A stretch of DNA of 64,000 nt from Staphylococcus shinii (GTDB lineage Bacteria; Bacillota; Bacilli; Staphylococcales; Staphylococcaceae): NCBI RefSeq assembly GCF_017583065.1, contig NZ_JAGEVL010000001.1:682001-746000 (forward strand). The letters are read 5' to 3'. Positions 9,691-23,386 of this stretch are shown piece after piece. The first letter of the stretch is position 1. Every line of letters begins with the position of its first letter. Below the pieces are notes generated by a model. The model was not told the origin of the DNA, ran no database searches, and saw only the letters and a program-made list of their open reading frames with translations. A program made the position numbers and the translations under genes.

Positions 9691-10590
9691 ATGACTCAAC
9701 ATAATGAAATTATTAAACGTGCAGAAAAACATCAATTACACATCCAACCTCGAACAATTTCATTGAATGAATCGGGCCTTGATTTCCAAGTTGCATTTGG
9801 AAAAGATGAACATGACATAGAATGGGTTTTAAGGCTACCGAGAAGACCTGACGTTTATAAACAAACAAAACCCGAAAAACAAACGGTAGACTTTTTACAG
9901 AATAATGTTTCATTTGAAATTCCGAAGTGGAAAGTACATGCAAAAGATCTTATTGCTTACCCAAAACTTACAGGCAACCCTGCAGCCACAATAGATCCAG
10001 AAATACAAGCTTATGTCTGGAAAATTGAACACAAACCAGTACCAGAAAACTTTATTAATACATTAGCCGAAACACTCGTAGATTTACACAATATACCAGA
10101 AGAAAACATTACCGCAGAGCATATAAAAATTAAAACCATACAAGAAATAAAAGATGACTTTCAAAGAAGAATGAATAAAGTTAAAGAAACATATGGCGTA
10201 GCATATGAATTATGGGACAGATGGAAACAATGGTTAGAAAACGACGAACTATGGCCTCGACATGCGACCATGATACATGGAGACTTACATCCAGGACATA
10301 TAATGGTTGATAACCAAGCAAACGTCACAGGTCTTATAGATTGGACTGAAGCAACTCACTCCGATCCATCAATGGACTTTATGGGACACCATCGTGTATT
10401 CGGGGAAGAAGGATTAGATCAACTTATAACTGCATACAGTAAAGCTGGTGGTGAAATATGGCCACGAATGAAAGAGCATATCATAGAATTTAATGCAGTA
10501 TTTCCAATGTTTATTGCTGAATTTGCTATGAAATCAGGAGAATCAGCATTTGAGAAAATGGCATTGAAAGAGTTAGGTATGGAAGAATAG
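9691..10590 (+). CDS. mph(C)-like: Macrolide 2'-phosphotransferase, Mph(C)-like
   Basis: A 299-residue aminoglycoside-phosphotransferase-fold kinase, the same length as plasmid-borne Mph(C). From memory it matches Mph(C) at roughly nine residues in ten. The catalytic loop HGDLHPGH is at 196-203 with the presumed base D198, and the metal-binding IDWTE at 216-220. Enzymes of this family phosphorylate the 2'-hydroxyl of the macrolide desosamine with GTP or ATP. The ribosome site AAGGAG is 8 nt before the ATG. It lies alone between yitT and the pyr operon, with no msr(A) or transposase beside it, so it looks like a resident or long-settled chromosomal copy. Whether it gives measurable resistance cannot be judged. 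Confidence 0.9.
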   Translation: MTQHNEIIKRAEKHQLHIQPRTISLNESGLDFQVAFGKDEHDIEWVLRLPRRPDVYKQTKPEKQTVDFLQNNVSFEIPKWKVHAKDLIAYPKLTGNPAATIDPEIQAYVWKIEHKPVPENFINTLAETLVDLHNIPEENITAEHIKIKTIQEIKDDFQRRMNKVKETYGVAYELWDRWKQWLENDELWPRHATMIHGDLHPGHIMVDNQANVTGLIDWTEATHSDPSMDFMGHHRVFGEEGLDQLITAYSKAGGEIWPRMKEHIIEFNAVFPMFIAEFAMKSGESAFEKMALKELGMEE

Positions 10591-10712
10591 GAGTTTTAAA
10601 ATAACGCATATAATTTTTATTGAAGGTTCAATAATAGATTGAATTAGCTGTATCAAAGTTGTAACAGTAATGTACACGACGATTATCAAAAGTACCTTTC
10701 ATATAAAAAATA

Positions 10713-10770
10713 CTAGCCGAAGACTAGAGGTTAAGCCTGAAGAAAACGTGTACAAAAACTGTCGACAGTT
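10713..10770 (-). repeat. Dispersed intergenic repeat, copy 2 (shortened, inverted)
   Basis: Read on the minus strand it gives ACTGTCGACAGTTTTTGTA, an AGGCTTAACCT stretch and TAGTCTTCGGCTAG, matching copy 1 (6875-6960) with an internal loss of about 28 bases. With copy 1 it brackets the VOC-YitT-mph segment. Confidence 0.6.
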
Positions 10771-10868
10771 TGAATCCTCAATCCAGTTAAAATGGAAGAT
10801 TTTTCCATGTAATATTTAGTTATTACTATTTAAGATAGAACTATTATTATTGTTTGTCGTGTATAAAC

Positions 10869-10920
10869 AATAATGAGACAGAAATTTAACTATTAAAAAT
10901 TAAATTTCTGTCTCATTATT
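10869..10920. terminator. Bidirectional terminator between mph-like gene and the pyr operon
   Basis: A perfect 21-bp stem (AATAATGAGACAGAAATTTAA at 10869-10889 with its complement at 10900-10920) and a 10-nt loop. It serves the plus-strand mph-like gene and the minus-strand gene ending at 10991. Confidence 0.85.
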
Positions 10921-10990
10921 TTTATTCTAAATTCTCAAATATGATGTTAAACAACATTAAAGCTATATAGAAGTCACATTAAGTTCGTTA

Positions 10991-11173
10991 TTATATGTGT
11001 CCTTTTTGTTTAATAGTTGATTTAGATTTTTTATAAATATTTTCTTCAGCTGTTTGCATTGAACCGATTTTGTCATATACTGCATTATCTTGATGTCTAT
11101 AATCTTGCTCTTTTTTTAAAAATTTGTTTAAGTGTGCGAAATGATTATAAGCTTCTTTCGGGTCATTTGTCAT
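10991..11173 (-). CDS. Small conserved hypothetical protein at the end of the pyr operon
   Basis: A 60-residue charged protein starting MTNDPKEAYNHFAHLNKFL, rich in Lys, Glu and Gln, with no membrane segment or recognised domain. The frame continues to 11221, but the strong site GGAGGGG 7 nt before the ATG at 11173 decides the start. It begins 22 bp after the pyrE stop and ends before the terminator at 10869, so it is probably the last gene of the pyrimidine transcript. No function is claimed. Confidence 0.7.
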   Translation of the reverse strand: MTNDPKEAYNHFAHLNKFLKKEQDYRHQDNAVYDKIGSMQTAEENIYKKSKSTIKQKGHI

Positions 11174-11195
11174 AACATCCCCTCCACTTAGTATA

Positions 11196-11807
11196 TTATG
11201 ATAAGTTGTCTCTCCAATCAACTAATCTACTAATATCATTGTCAGAAATTTCTCCATTTTCTTTCGCGACTTCTATAAGTTCATTATAATCGCTCAAAGT
11301 GTAAAATGGTACTCCAACGTTTTGAAATTCTTCATCAGCTTTTTTCAAGCCATAAGTAAATATAGCAACCACACCAATAACCTCTGCGCCTGCTTCTCTA
11401 AGTGCATTGACCGCTGTAATTGATGAACCACCAGTAGAAATTAAATCTTCTATAACTACAACTTTTTTACCGTCGCTTAATGCACCTTCAATTTGATTTT
11501 GCTTACCATGACTTTTACTTTTTGAACGCACATAATTCATAGGTAAGTTAAGTACTTCAGATACATAAGCTGCATGTGGGATGCCTGCAGTTGCTGTACC
11601 AGATAGGACTTCGACATTTTCAAAATTTGTTTTAATCAATTCGCTTAAACCATCTCTAATGTCGCGTCGTACATCTGGATAACCCAGTGTTACACGATTA
11701 TCACAATAGATAGGAGATTTAATCCCTGAACTCCACGTAAATGGATCATTTGGAGATAATGAAACTGCTTTAATATCTAATAATGATTTTGCAATTGCTT
11801 TTGCCAT
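11196..11807 (-). CDS. pyrE: Orotate phosphoribosyltransferase
   Basis: A 203-residue PyrE that makes orotidine 5'-phosphate from orotate and PRPP. The PRPP-binding motif [14 protein letters not shown] is at residues 116-129 and the catalytic-loop residues [15 protein letters not shown] at 94-108. It starts directly after the pyrF stop codon with no gap, a sign of coupled translation. It is the last enzyme gene of the operon, as in S. aureus. Confidence 0.97.
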   Translation of the reverse strand: MAKAIAKSLLDIKAVSLSPNDPFTWSSGIKSPIYCDNRVTLGYPDVRRDIRDGLSELIKTNFENVEVLSGTATAGIPHAAYVSEVLNLPMNYVRSKSKSHGKQNQIEGALSDGKKVVVIEDLISTGGSSITAVNALREAGAEVIGVVAIFTYGLKKADEEFQNVGVPFYTLSDYNELIEVAKENGEISDNDISRLVDWRDNLS

Positions 11808-12500
11808 TTAACTCAACCAACTTTCTTTAATTTTATGGTAACTTTCGACTGGATTACTATTTTTAGTAATCGGACGACCTACGACGATGTGTGTCGCCCC
11901 CATTTTTTTAGCATCTTCAGGTGTCGTCACTCTTTGTTGATCATCTTTCGTTGAATCTAATGGTCTAATACCTGGTGTTACTTTTAAAAATGCTTCTCCT
12001 AATTCACTTTTAAGCAATTCAGCTTCAAGTGGTGAACAAACTACACCATCCAAACCAGCTGATTGTGCCAACTGCGCATAGTTAAGTACAGCATCTTCAA
12101 TCGAACTTTGAATATTTTGTTCATTTCTCAACATTGCTTCCGTTGTAGACGTCAGTTGTGTTACTGCTATGAGTTTAATGTTAGGGTTATGCTTTTTAAG
12201 TCCTGCTAAAGCACTGTTCATCATTTCAGTTCCGCCAGCAGCATGTACATTTACTAAATCAACATTCAATTTACTTAACCCTTCCATCGCTTTTCCCACA
12301 GTATTTGGAATATCATGTAATTTTAAGTCTAGAAAAATATCATGACCGCGTTCTTTAATCGATGATATCAATTGTGGTCCAGTTTGATAAAAAAGTTCCA
12401 TTCCAACTTTTACAAATAATGGTTCTTGAAATCGATCTAAGAATGCATCTACCGCTTCCACAGAATCAAAATCTAATGCAATAATAGGTAAGTTTCTCAT
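11808..12500 (-). CDS. pyrF: Orotidine 5'-phosphate decarboxylase
   Basis: A 230-residue class I OMP decarboxylase, the last step to UMP. The active-site motif [10 protein letters not shown] is at 58-67, with the Asp-Lys-Asp charged network D58, K60 and D63. The phosphate-binding end VGRPITK is at about 212-218. The ribosome site GGGGTG precedes the ATG. It is separated from carB by 104 bp that hold a strong hairpin, the only sizeable break inside the operon. Confidence 0.97.
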   Translation of the reverse strand: MRNLPIIALDFDSVEAVDAFLDRFQEPLFVKVGMELFYQTGPQLISSIKERGHDIFLDLKLHDIPNTVGKAMEGLSKLNVDLVNVHAAGGTEMMNSALAGLKKHNPNIKLIAVTQLTSTTEAMLRNEQNIQSSIEDAVLNYAQLAQSAGLDGVVCSPLEAELLKSELGEAFLKVTPGIRPLDSTKDDQQRVTTPEDAKKMGATHIVVGRPITKNSNPVESYHKIKESWLS

Positions 12501-12546
12501 TTAATTTACACCCCAACACTTTAAATTTCTTTATTTACTTAATTAA

Positions 12547-12585
12547 AAGGTAAAATAGTATTTGGATAAAATACTGTTTTACCTT
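12547..12585 (-). terminator. Strong hairpin inside the pyr operon, between carB and pyrF
   Basis: AAGGTAAAATAGTATTT (12547-12563) pairs almost fully with AAATACTGTTTTACCTT (12569-12585). On the minus strand it is followed by TTTTAATT. It may lower expression of pyrF-pyrE or act as a processing and stabilising stem. No PyrR-type loop is seen beside it. Confidence 0.55.
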
Positions 12586-12604
12586 AGTTTATTTTAATAA
12601 CGTA

Positions 12605-15600
12605 TTACATGTTTTTCATTGTAAAAGTCATACTTTCAAGCACACTTGTTAGTGCGTCTACTGTATCTAACGATGTTAGACAAGGCACACCATTTTCAAC
12701 AGATGCACGTCTGATTTGGAAGCCATCACGTTCAACTTCTTTTCCTTTTGTCATTGTATTAACGACGATTTGAACTTCACCATTTTGAATGCGAGTTAAT
12801 AGATCATCTTCGCCACCAATTTTGCCTACGACTTCTGAAGGAATTTCATTTTCAGCTAATTTCTGGGCAGTACCTTCTGTCGCTAAAATTTTATAGCCGA
12901 CTTCGTTTAAGCGATGTGCGATAGATACAATTTCATCTTTATCTTTATCACTTACTGTCATCAAGACTGTCCCGTGGTCACTGACTTCCATACCACTTGC
13001 AGTTAACCCTTTGTATAGCGCTTTTTCCATTGTAGAATCTTTGCCCATCACTTCACCTGTAGATTTCATTTCAGGCCCAAGCGTAATATCTACATTTTTC
13101 AATTTATTAAAACTAAAGACCGGTGCTTTAACAAACACACCATTTGCATACGGTTGAATACCCGCTTCATAACCTAAATTAGCAAGTTTTTCTCCCATTA
13201 TGGCACGCATTGCCAATTGTGCCATTTGAATATCAGTAATCTTACTTAAGAATGGCACCGTACGACTGGCACGTGGATTTACTTCCAAAACATACACGCC
13301 GTCGTGTGCGATAACAAATTGAATATTAATTAATCCAACTATGTTTAAGCCTTTTGCTAATTTAATAGTGAAATCTTCTAATGTGTCTATTTCTTCTTGT
13401 GTCAATGTCTGGGGTGGATAAACTGCAATAGAGTCACCTGAATGAACGCCCGCTCTTTCTATATGTTCCATGATACCTGGAATAATTACAGTCTCTCCAT
13501 CACATATAGCATCAACTTCAATTTCTTTCCCCGTTAAGTACCTATCTACTAATACAGGGTGATCTGGACTAGCTTTAACAGCTTGATTCATGTAGTCTTC
13601 TAATTCTGCATCACTATTAACAATCTCCATCGCTCGTCCACCTAATACGTAAGATGGTCTTACAACGACTGGATAACCGATGTTTCTTGCATTTTCTAGT
13701 GCTTCTTGAGGTGATGTAGCCGTCTTACCATTTGGTTGTGGCACACCAATTTTATGCAATAATGCTTCGAATTCTTTACGGTCTTCTGCTCTATTTAAAT
13801 CTTCTAATGATGTTCCTAGAATTTGAACGTCATGTTTTGCAAGTTTATCAGCCAAGTTAATCGCTGTTTGCCCACCAAATTGAACGACTACACCTTTAGG
13901 TTGTTCTAAATCAATGATATTCATGACATCTTCTTCAGTTAGTGGTTCAAAGTATAATTTATCTGATATTGAAAAGTCAGTTGATACTGTTTCTGGATTA
14001 TTGTTTACAATAATTGCTTCATAACCAGCTTGTTGAATTGCCCACACAGCGTGCACTGTTGCATAGTCAAATTCAACGCCTTGACCAATACGTATTGGAC
14101 CTGATCCTAGCACTAGAATCTTTTCTTTCTCTGTAACGATAGATTCATTTTCGTATTCATATGTCCCATAATAATATGGTGTTGCTGACTCAAATTCTGC
14201 AGCACATGTATCTACCATTTTATACACTGGTGTTATACCATTTGCTATTCTTAAATCGTGAACTTCAGTTTCTGTCATATCGAAGCGGTGCGCGATGACA
14301 CGGTCACTAAAGCCATAATTTTTAGCGAATTTCAGGTAATTAATATCCCCTTTATTAGCTTTTAAATCATGCTCAATATTAATAATATGTTGGAATTTAT
14401 TTAAGAAGAAATAATCTATTTTTGTCATTTCATGAATTTCTTCTAATGTAGTACCTCTGCGGATTGCTTCTCCTATAAAGAATAGACGTTCATCATCTTG
14501 GTCTTTGATACGTGATTTAATATAATCTAAATCAAATGTCTCGCCGTTTGGTAAGCCTAAATGATGGACACCGTACTCTAAAGAGCGAATTGCTTTAAGT
14601 AAGGACTCTTCATATGTTCTGCCAATTGCCATTACTTCGCCTGTGGCCTTCATTTGCGTACCTAGAACACGTTCACCTTTTTCAAATTTATCAAATGGAA
14701 AACGTGGAATTTTAGAAATCACGTAATCTAATGTTGGTTCAAAGGCTGCGTATGATGTTTCAGTAATTGGATTTAACATTTCATCTAATGTCAATCCTAC
14801 TGCAATTTTGGCAGCTAGTTTTGCAATTGGGTAACCTGTTGCTTTAGACGCTAACGCTGACGAACGAGATACACGAGGATTCACCTCGATGATATAGTAA
14901 TCCATAGAATGTGGGTCTAGTGCAAGTTGTACGTTACAACCACCTTCAATGCCTAATGCGCGTATCACTTTTAACGACACGTCACGTAACATTTGATATT
15001 CTACATCTGATAACGTTTGACTAGGTGCTACTACGATTGAGTCACCTGTATGTATACCCACAGGGTCAATATTCTCCATATTACAGACAACGATAGCATT
15101 GTCATTTTTATCACGCATAACTTCATATTCAATTTCTTTATAGCCAGCGATTGATTTTTCAATTAAACACTGTGTGGCTGGACTATAATGTAAGCCATTA
15201 CCTACTATTTCTTTAAATTCTTCGTCGTTATAACAAATGCCGCCGCCAGTACCACCCATTGTAAATGCTGGTCTTACGATTAACGGATAACCAACTTCTT
15301 CTTTAAATTCAAATGCTTGTTCAACTGTATTGACGATATCACTTTCAGGAACTGGTACATTTAGTTCATTCATTAATGTTCTAAATAACTCTCTGTCTTC
15401 TGCTTGTTGAATAGATTTCAATTCTGTACCTAATAGTTGCACATTATTAGCTTCTAATTCACCACTATCATGTAATTGAATTGCCATATTTAATCCTGTT
15501 TGACCGCCTAATGTAGGCAAGAGTGCATCTGGTTGCTCTTTTCGGATAATACGTGCAATAAAATCATGCGTTAACGGTTCAATATACACTTTATCGGCAA

Positions 15601-15778
15601 TTTCAGTGTCCGTCATGATTGTAGCTGGGTTTGAGTTAACTAATATAACGCGGTAGCCCTCTTCTTTTAATGCCAAACATGCTTGAGTACCTGCATAATC
15701 GAACTCTGCAGCTTGACCGATAATAATTGGTCCTGATCCTATAACTAAAATCGTTTCTATATCTTGACGTTTAGGCAT
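12605..15778 (-). CDS. carB: Carbamoyl-phosphate synthase large subunit
   Basis: A 1057-residue CarB. It has two homologous ATP-grasp halves (about 1-400 and 550-935), each starting with a GSGPI.IGQ motif, an oligomerisation linker between them, and a C-terminal MGS-like allosteric domain (about 935-1057). With CarA it makes carbamoyl phosphate from glutamine, bicarbonate and two ATP. Its ATG lies inside the end of carA (8-bp overlap). The length is full for the family. It supplies both pyrimidine and arginine synthesis unless a second copy exists elsewhere. Confidence 0.97.
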   Translation of the reverse strand: MPKRQDIETILVIGSGPIIIGQAAEFDYAGTQACLALKEEGYRVILVNSNPATIMTDTEIADKVYIEPLTHDFIARIIRKEQPDALLPTLGGQTGLNMAIQLHDSGELEANNVQLLGTELKSIQQAEDRELFRTLMNELNVPVPESDIVNTVEQAFEFKEEVGYPLIVRPAFTMGGTGGGICYNDEEFKEIVGNGLHYSPATQCLIEKSIAGYKEIEYEVMRDKNDNAIVVCNMENIDPVGIHTGDSIVVAPSQTLSDVEYQMLRDVSLKVIRALGIEGGCNVQLALDPHSMDYYIIEVNPRVSRSSALASKATGYPIAKLAAKIAVGLTLDEMLNPITETSYAAFEPTLDYVISKIPRFPFDKFEKGERVLGTQMKATGEVMAIGRTYEESLLKAIRSLEYGVHHLGLPNGETFDLDYIKSRIKDQDDERLFFIGEAIRRGTTLEEIHEMTKIDYFFLNKFQHIINIEHDLKANKGDINYLKFAKNYGFSDRVIAHRFDMTETEVHDLRIANGITPVYKMVDTCAAEFESATPYYYGTYEYENESIVTEKEKILVLGSGPIRIGQGVEFDYATVHAVWAIQQAGYEAIIVNNNPETVSTDFSISDKLYFEPLTEEDVMNIIDLEQPKGVVVQFGGQTAINLADKLAKHDVQILGTSLEDLNRAEDRKEFEALLHKIGVPQPNGKTATSPQEALENARNIGYPVVVRPSYVLGGRAMEIVNSDAELEDYMNQAVKASPDHPVLVDRYLTGKEIEVDAICDGETVIIPGIMEHIERAGVHSGDSIAVYPPQTLTQEEIDTLEDFTIKLAKGLNIVGLINIQFVIAHDGVYVLEVNPRASRTVPFLSKITDIQMAQLAMRAIMGEKLANLGYEAGIQPYANGVFVKAPVFSFNKLKNVDITLGPEMKSTGEVMGKDSTMEKALYKGLTASGMEVSDHGTVLMTVSDKDKDEIVSIAHRLNEVGYKILATEGTAQKLAENEIPSEVVGKIGGEDDLLTRIQNGEVQIVVNTMTKGKEVERDGFQIRRASVENGVPCLTSLDTVDALTSVLESMTFTMKNM

Positions 15779-16870
15779 TGATTGTACGCTCCTTTGTTTT
15801 ATATTCGTTCATCATATCGATAAATTCATCGAATAAATAATTAGAATCTGATGGTCCCGGACATGCTTCAGGATGATACTGTACTGAAAAGGCTGGTAGT
15901 GTTTTATGTCGTAAGCCCTCAACTGTGCCATCATTAATAGCAATATGTGTAATTTCTAAGTCTGTATTTATTAAAGAATCTTTATCGATCGCATAACCAT
16001 GGTTTTGACTTGTCAATGCAATTTTGCCAGTTTTTAAATCTTTGACTGGGTGGTTAGCGCCTCTATGGCCAAACTTCATTTTGAAAGAAGTTGCTCCTTG
16101 AGCCAGTGCAAATAATTGGTGCCCTAGACAAATACCGAAAAATGGAACCTGTCCTAAGATGCCTTGAATCATCTCCACTGCTGTTTCAACTGCTTCAGGG
16201 TCGCCGGGGCCATTTGATAACATCACACCATCTGGTGACATTCTAATAATTTCTTCTGCAGTAGTGTCGTATGGTACCACCGTTACATTACAACCACGTG
16301 CGTTAAGTTCTCTTACAATATTTTGTTTTTTACCAAAATCAACCAAGACAACATTCAAGCCATAACCAGTAGATACATAAGGAGATTTTGTAGATACCGT
16401 TGTCACTTCATTACGCGGTAATTCTTTTGCTTTTAATTGTGTCACTATTTGCTCAATCTCGGCTTTATTATCTGTAAAAGCTGCTTTTAGCACACCATGT
16501 TTTCTAATTTTCCGTGTAATACTTCGTGTATCAACGCCTGAAATGCCTGGTATATCATACTCTACAAGTACTTCGTCAAATGTTTTTTGTTTTCTAAAAT
16601 TACTTGGTTGGCTGCTGATTTCTTTAACTACAACACCATTTAAAGTAGGAACGAGTGATTCAAAATCGTCTCTATTTATACCGTAATTCCCTATTAAAGG
16701 ATAAGTAAATGTAATAATTTGACCAGTGTATGAAGGATCCGAAATTGTTTCTTGATAACCCGTCATTGCCGTATTAAAGACAATTTCACCTAGTGTTAAA
16801 TTATCGGAGCCTATTGGATATCCTTCATAATATGAACCATCTTCTAAAACAAGATAACGTTGTTTTAACA

Positions 16871-16871
<1 letters not shown>
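15771..16871 (-). CDS. carA: Carbamoyl-phosphate synthase small subunit (glutamine amidotransferase)
   Basis: A 366-residue CarA. The N-terminal CPSase domain covers about 1-150 and the class I amidotransferase domain about 173-350. The nucleophile C248 lies in FFGICLGHQ, and the catalytic His-Glu pair lies in SVQYHPE near residue 335. It releases ammonia from glutamine for CarB. Its ATG overlaps the pyrC stop by 1 bp and its end overlaps carB by 8 bp, so the three genes are translationally coupled. Confidence 0.97.
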
Positions 16872-20381
<3,510 letters not shown>

Positions 20382-20399
20382 GTTTATGCTTCCTCTCAT

Positions 20400-20646
20400 A
20401 AAAAAATCTCTTTACATTGAATTCATGTAAAGAGACTAAAAAGTATATATTATCTGTTTTGATTATAGAAAACTAAGCGTTATTCGTAGTTTAAACGGTA
20501 GCTCTATATAATTTAATCAAGATAATATGAAGAGGCGTTTGTTTTAAGCTAACAGCTTATCTTTCTAAAAGCTTTATAACCCCCCTGTTAAACGGTGATT
20601 ATCATAATAGCTTTTACCTCTTCCCTTTTCCAGTCTCTCGTACTGA
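20400..20646 (-). promoter_or_regulatory. PyrR attenuator between pyrR and pyrP
   Basis: Just before pyrP is a complete intrinsic terminator: an 11-bp stem (TCTCTTTACAT 20407-20417 / ATGTAAAGAGA 20425-20435) and seven T. Twelve bases after the pyrR stop is CAGTACGAGAGACTG (20631-20645 region, minus strand), a hairpin with an exposed GAGAG that resembles but does not fully match the PyrR loop AGTCCAGAGAGGCT. High UMP should favour PyrR binding and termination. Confidence 0.8.
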
Positions 20647-20657
20647 ATTAAAAGGTG

Positions 20658-21185
20658 CTATTCAATTACAACTGCATTTCTATCATCTATTTCTTGAAGA
20701 AACACTGATACATCTTCTTCTTTTGCTGTAGGAATATTTTTTCCTACGAAGTCTGCTCGAATCGGTAATTCTCTATGACCTCTGTCTACTAAAGTAGCTA
20801 AACCAATTTTTTTTGGCCTCGCGTACTGTAGAACAGCGTCCAATGAAGCTCGCACTGTACGTCCTGTGTATAAAACGTCATCGATAATAACAACGACTTG
20901 ATTTGTAATATTTACATCTATTTCATACGCTTTGTCATCAACTTGGTTTATTGTTTGTTCTAAATCATCTCTAAATTGTGTAATATCAATCGTTCCAGTT
21001 GGTACGGCGATCTCTTCTATTTGTTCAATCTTTTGTTGTATACGTCTCGCTAAAAATGCACCGCGTGTTTTAATGCCTAACAAGATTAAATTATCGGTAC
21101 CTTTGTTATATTCTAAAATTTCATGTGCAATACGTGTAACCGTTCTTTGTATTGCTGCTTCATCCATAACAACGCGTTCTGACAT
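20658..21185 (-). CDS. pyrR: Bifunctional pyr operon RNA-binding regulator / uracil phosphoribosyltransferase
   Basis: A 175-residue PyrR. The PRPP-binding motif [13 protein letters not shown] is at about 98-110. The protein binds pyr mRNA when charged with UMP and promotes termination; its homologues also have weak uracil phosphoribosyltransferase activity. The open frame extends to 21248, into the leader terminator. The ATG at 21185 with GGCAGGTG upstream gives exactly the S. aureus length. It is the first gene of the operon and is autoregulated through its own leader. Confidence 0.96.
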   Translation of the reverse strand: MSERVVMDEAAIQRTVTRIAHEILEYNKGTDNLILLGIKTRGAFLARRIQQKIEQIEEIAVPTGTIDITQFRDDLEQTINQVDDKAYEIDVNITNQVVVIIDDVLYTGRTVRASLDAVLQYARPKKIGLATLVDRGHRELPIRADFVGKNIPTAKEEDVSVFLQEIDDRNAVVIE

Positions 21186-21225
21186 TTTTATACACCTGCC
21201 TTTAATTAAGTGATGATATAAAGAA

Positions 21226-21453
21226 AACCTCATGTCTTTATCAGACATGAGGTTTAGTTAAAAAGTGTTCCAAACTTCAAGAGACATCACTCATTAAAAT
21301 GAGACGCTTTCTCTTCCATAGTTAAAAATTTATACTATGACTCCTATTGTGTTAAGATATTATAACTACAACAGTGCTTCTTCATTTACATGAACAAACA
21401 GTAAGTTTATAACCTTTTTTATTAAATACATGTCTTCGGAGCCTCTCTGGACT
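21226..21453 (-). promoter_or_regulatory. PyrR-responsive leader and attenuator of the pyr operon
   Basis: The PyrR-binding loop AGTCCAGAGAGGCT is present without mismatch at 21453..21440 (minus strand). About 190 nt later a 12-bp terminator stem (21226-21237 / 21243-21254) with a TTTTCTTT tract stands directly before pyrR. The stretch between has antiterminator potential. This is the standard PyrR attenuation arrangement. Confidence 0.88.
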
Positions 21454-21491
21454 CTCAATTAAAGACGTTCTCTCTTTATTAAACTGTCATA

Positions 21492-21520
21492 ATAATACCA
21501 TGAATCATATTACCTTGCAA
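21492..21520 (-). promoter_or_regulatory. Promoter of the pyr operon
   Basis: TTGCAA (21515-21520) and TATTAT (21492-21497), both read on the minus strand, are separated by 17 bp and lie about 40 nt upstream of the PyrR loop. Confidence 0.7.
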
Positions 21521-21689
21521 GTCGGTAAACATGAAAATAACAACTCTAGTAATTGTTAATTCCATTCATCATAAAAACAATAAAATTCTTAAGACATAGA
21601 CTTCATATTCAATATAAAAAACTAATATTTATGATGGTATGCTCACTTCAAAGTGGACACTTAAAAATGTGAACTTCAATAGACAAAGA

Positions 21690-21730
21690 AAACGTCAATT
21701 TCTATATAATCTCAATAGAAATTGACGTTT
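21690..21730 (-). terminator. Terminator after rluD
   Basis: A perfect 16-bp stem, AAACGTCAATTTCTAT (21690-21705) with its complement at 21715-21730, and a 9-nt loop. It is T-rich on the minus strand and separates rluD from the pyr leader. Confidence 0.85.
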
Positions 21731-21768
21731 ATTCTTTAGGCACTGATATTTATATCAAGCTCTTATAA

Positions 21769-22686
21769 TTATTTTTCGCTTCTACGTAACTCAGCTAATA
21801 ATTGCTCAAAATCGTCTGGTAATGCAGCTGATTTTTCGATATTTTCATGTGTAATTGGATGTTCAAACCCTATTACACCAGCATGTAATGCTTGGCCGCC
21901 TATAGCCATCGTTTTTTTCGGTCCATATTTTGGATCACCAACTAATGGGAAACCAATATATTTCATATGCACACGAATTTGGTGCGTACGGCCAGTTTCT
22001 AAAATACACTCGATTAATGTATATTTATCAAAATGCTCTAATACATTAAAATGTGTAATTGCATCTTTTCCATCATCAACAACATCCATAGATTGACGAT
22101 CATTTTTATTTCTGCCAATCGGTGCATCAATTGTGCCATAATCATGAGGAATGTTTCCATGTACTAATGCAACATATTTACGAGTGACTGTCTTATTAAC
22201 TAATTGATTTACTAAACTACGATGTGCAATATCATTTTTAGCAACCATTAATAATCCAGATGTATCCTTATCGATACGATGCACAATACCTGGACGAATT
22301 TCACCATTAATTCCTGATAAATTCTTCATTTGATACATAAGACCATTAACTAAAGTACCTGTATAATGACCAGCTGATGGGTGAACTACCATACCTTTAG
22401 GTTTATATACAATAGCTACATCATCATCTTCATAAAAAATATCCAAATTTAAATTTTCTGGTTGAATATCCGCTTCTACAATTTCCTTTTCAGTCACAAC
22501 TATATAATCATTCATCTTCGTTTTGTAGTTAGATTTAATGACCTTATCGTTAACTTTCACAAGATTCTCTTTAATCCAATCTTGGATTTGAGTACGTGAC
22601 CAATCTGAATTATATTCAGGTAATAGCTTATCAATACGTTGACCTGTATCGTTCTGGTCTTCTATCTTAAACTCATGTATATCCAT
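21769..22686 (-). CDS. rluD: RluA/RluD-family 23S rRNA pseudouridine synthase
   Basis: A 305-residue enzyme with an N-terminal S4 RNA-binding domain (about 15-75) and a RluA-type catalytic domain. The catalytic Asp is D139 in HRIDKDTSGLL, and the family motifs GRTHQIRVH and GDPKYG follow. RluD-type enzymes modify 23S rRNA helix 69 in E. coli; the exact target here is inferred. It lies 12 bp downstream of lspA, as in S. aureus, and is probably co-transcribed with it. Confidence 0.93.
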   Translation of the reverse strand: MDIHEFKIEDQNDTGQRIDKLLPEYNSDWSRTQIQDWIKENLVKVNDKVIKSNYKTKMNDYIVVTEKEIVEADIQPENLNLDIFYEDDDVAIVYKPKGMVVHPSAGHYTGTLVNGLMYQMKNLSGINGEIRPGIVHRIDKDTSGLLMVAKNDIAHRSLVNQLVNKTVTRKYVALVHGNIPHDYGTIDAPIGRNKNDRQSMDVVDDGKDAITHFNVLEHFDKYTLIECILETGRTHQIRVHMKYIGFPLVGDPKYGPKKTMAIGGQALHAGVIGFEHPITHENIEKSAALPDDFEQLLAELRRSEK

Positions 22687-22698
22687 ACGATATCTCTC

Positions 22699-23175
22699 CT
22701 ATTCTTCTTTCTTCATATCTGTTAACAAAGCGATTACTATCAACAAAACGCCTATAGTCAAACTAGAATCTGCTACATTAAATATAGGGAAATTATAACC
22801 AAAAATATTTGTATCAACAAAGTCTACAACTTCTCCATGTAACACACGATCAATAAAATTACCTAAAGCTCCTGCAAATAATAAACTAATAGCCACTTGC
22901 ATTAATAAATGCTGTTTTGCTTCTTTAATGTAAAATATAATTAATACAACAAGAATTATAATTGTAATAATATAGAAAAAACTCATTTTCCCACTCAATA
23001 TACCCCACGCTGCACCATTATTACGGTGTGAAGTTATATTTAAAAAATTGGGAATTACGTTAAAAGAATCTCCAACTTTCATAGAACTAGCAACAATAAA
23101 TTTTGTGATTTGATCTAATAATAATATAACGATTGTTATGAATAAAGAAATACCAATGTAGTACTGACGTTTCAT
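22699..23175 (-). CDS. lspA: Prolipoprotein signal peptidase (signal peptidase II)
   Basis: A 158-residue membrane aspartyl protease with four transmembrane helices, which cleaves lipoprotein signal peptides after lipidation. The catalytic pair is D118 (in GEVVDFVD) and D136 (in FNVADSSLT). The NNGAAWG motif is at 52-58 and GNFIDR at 105-110. The frame extends to 23223, but GGAGG 7 nt before the ATG at 23175 fixes the start. Its client in this window is the lipoprotein at 54026. Confidence 0.95.
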   Translation of the reverse strand: MKRQYYIGISLFITIVILLLDQITKFIVASSMKVGDSFNVIPNFLNITSHRNNGAAWGILSGKMSFFYIITIIILVVLIIFYIKEAKQHLLMQVAISLLFAGALGNFIDRVLHGEVVDFVDTNIFGYNFPIFNVADSSLTIGVLLIVIALLTDMKKEE

Positions 23176-23386
23176 GTCTGTACCTCCTATTCTGCGCTCA
23201 GTCGCTTTTACAACATCTTTCATTATATCCTAATCAAACTTATAAAAAAAGTTACAGTTTGATTATATATATATAAATTAATAATTCATGATCAACCATT
23301 GATCTAATGCTATATATTTATATGAAAGTCATTTAATAAGTTTTCTTAGTATCATAATAAAATAATTTGTCATTGCTCCATGTTAA

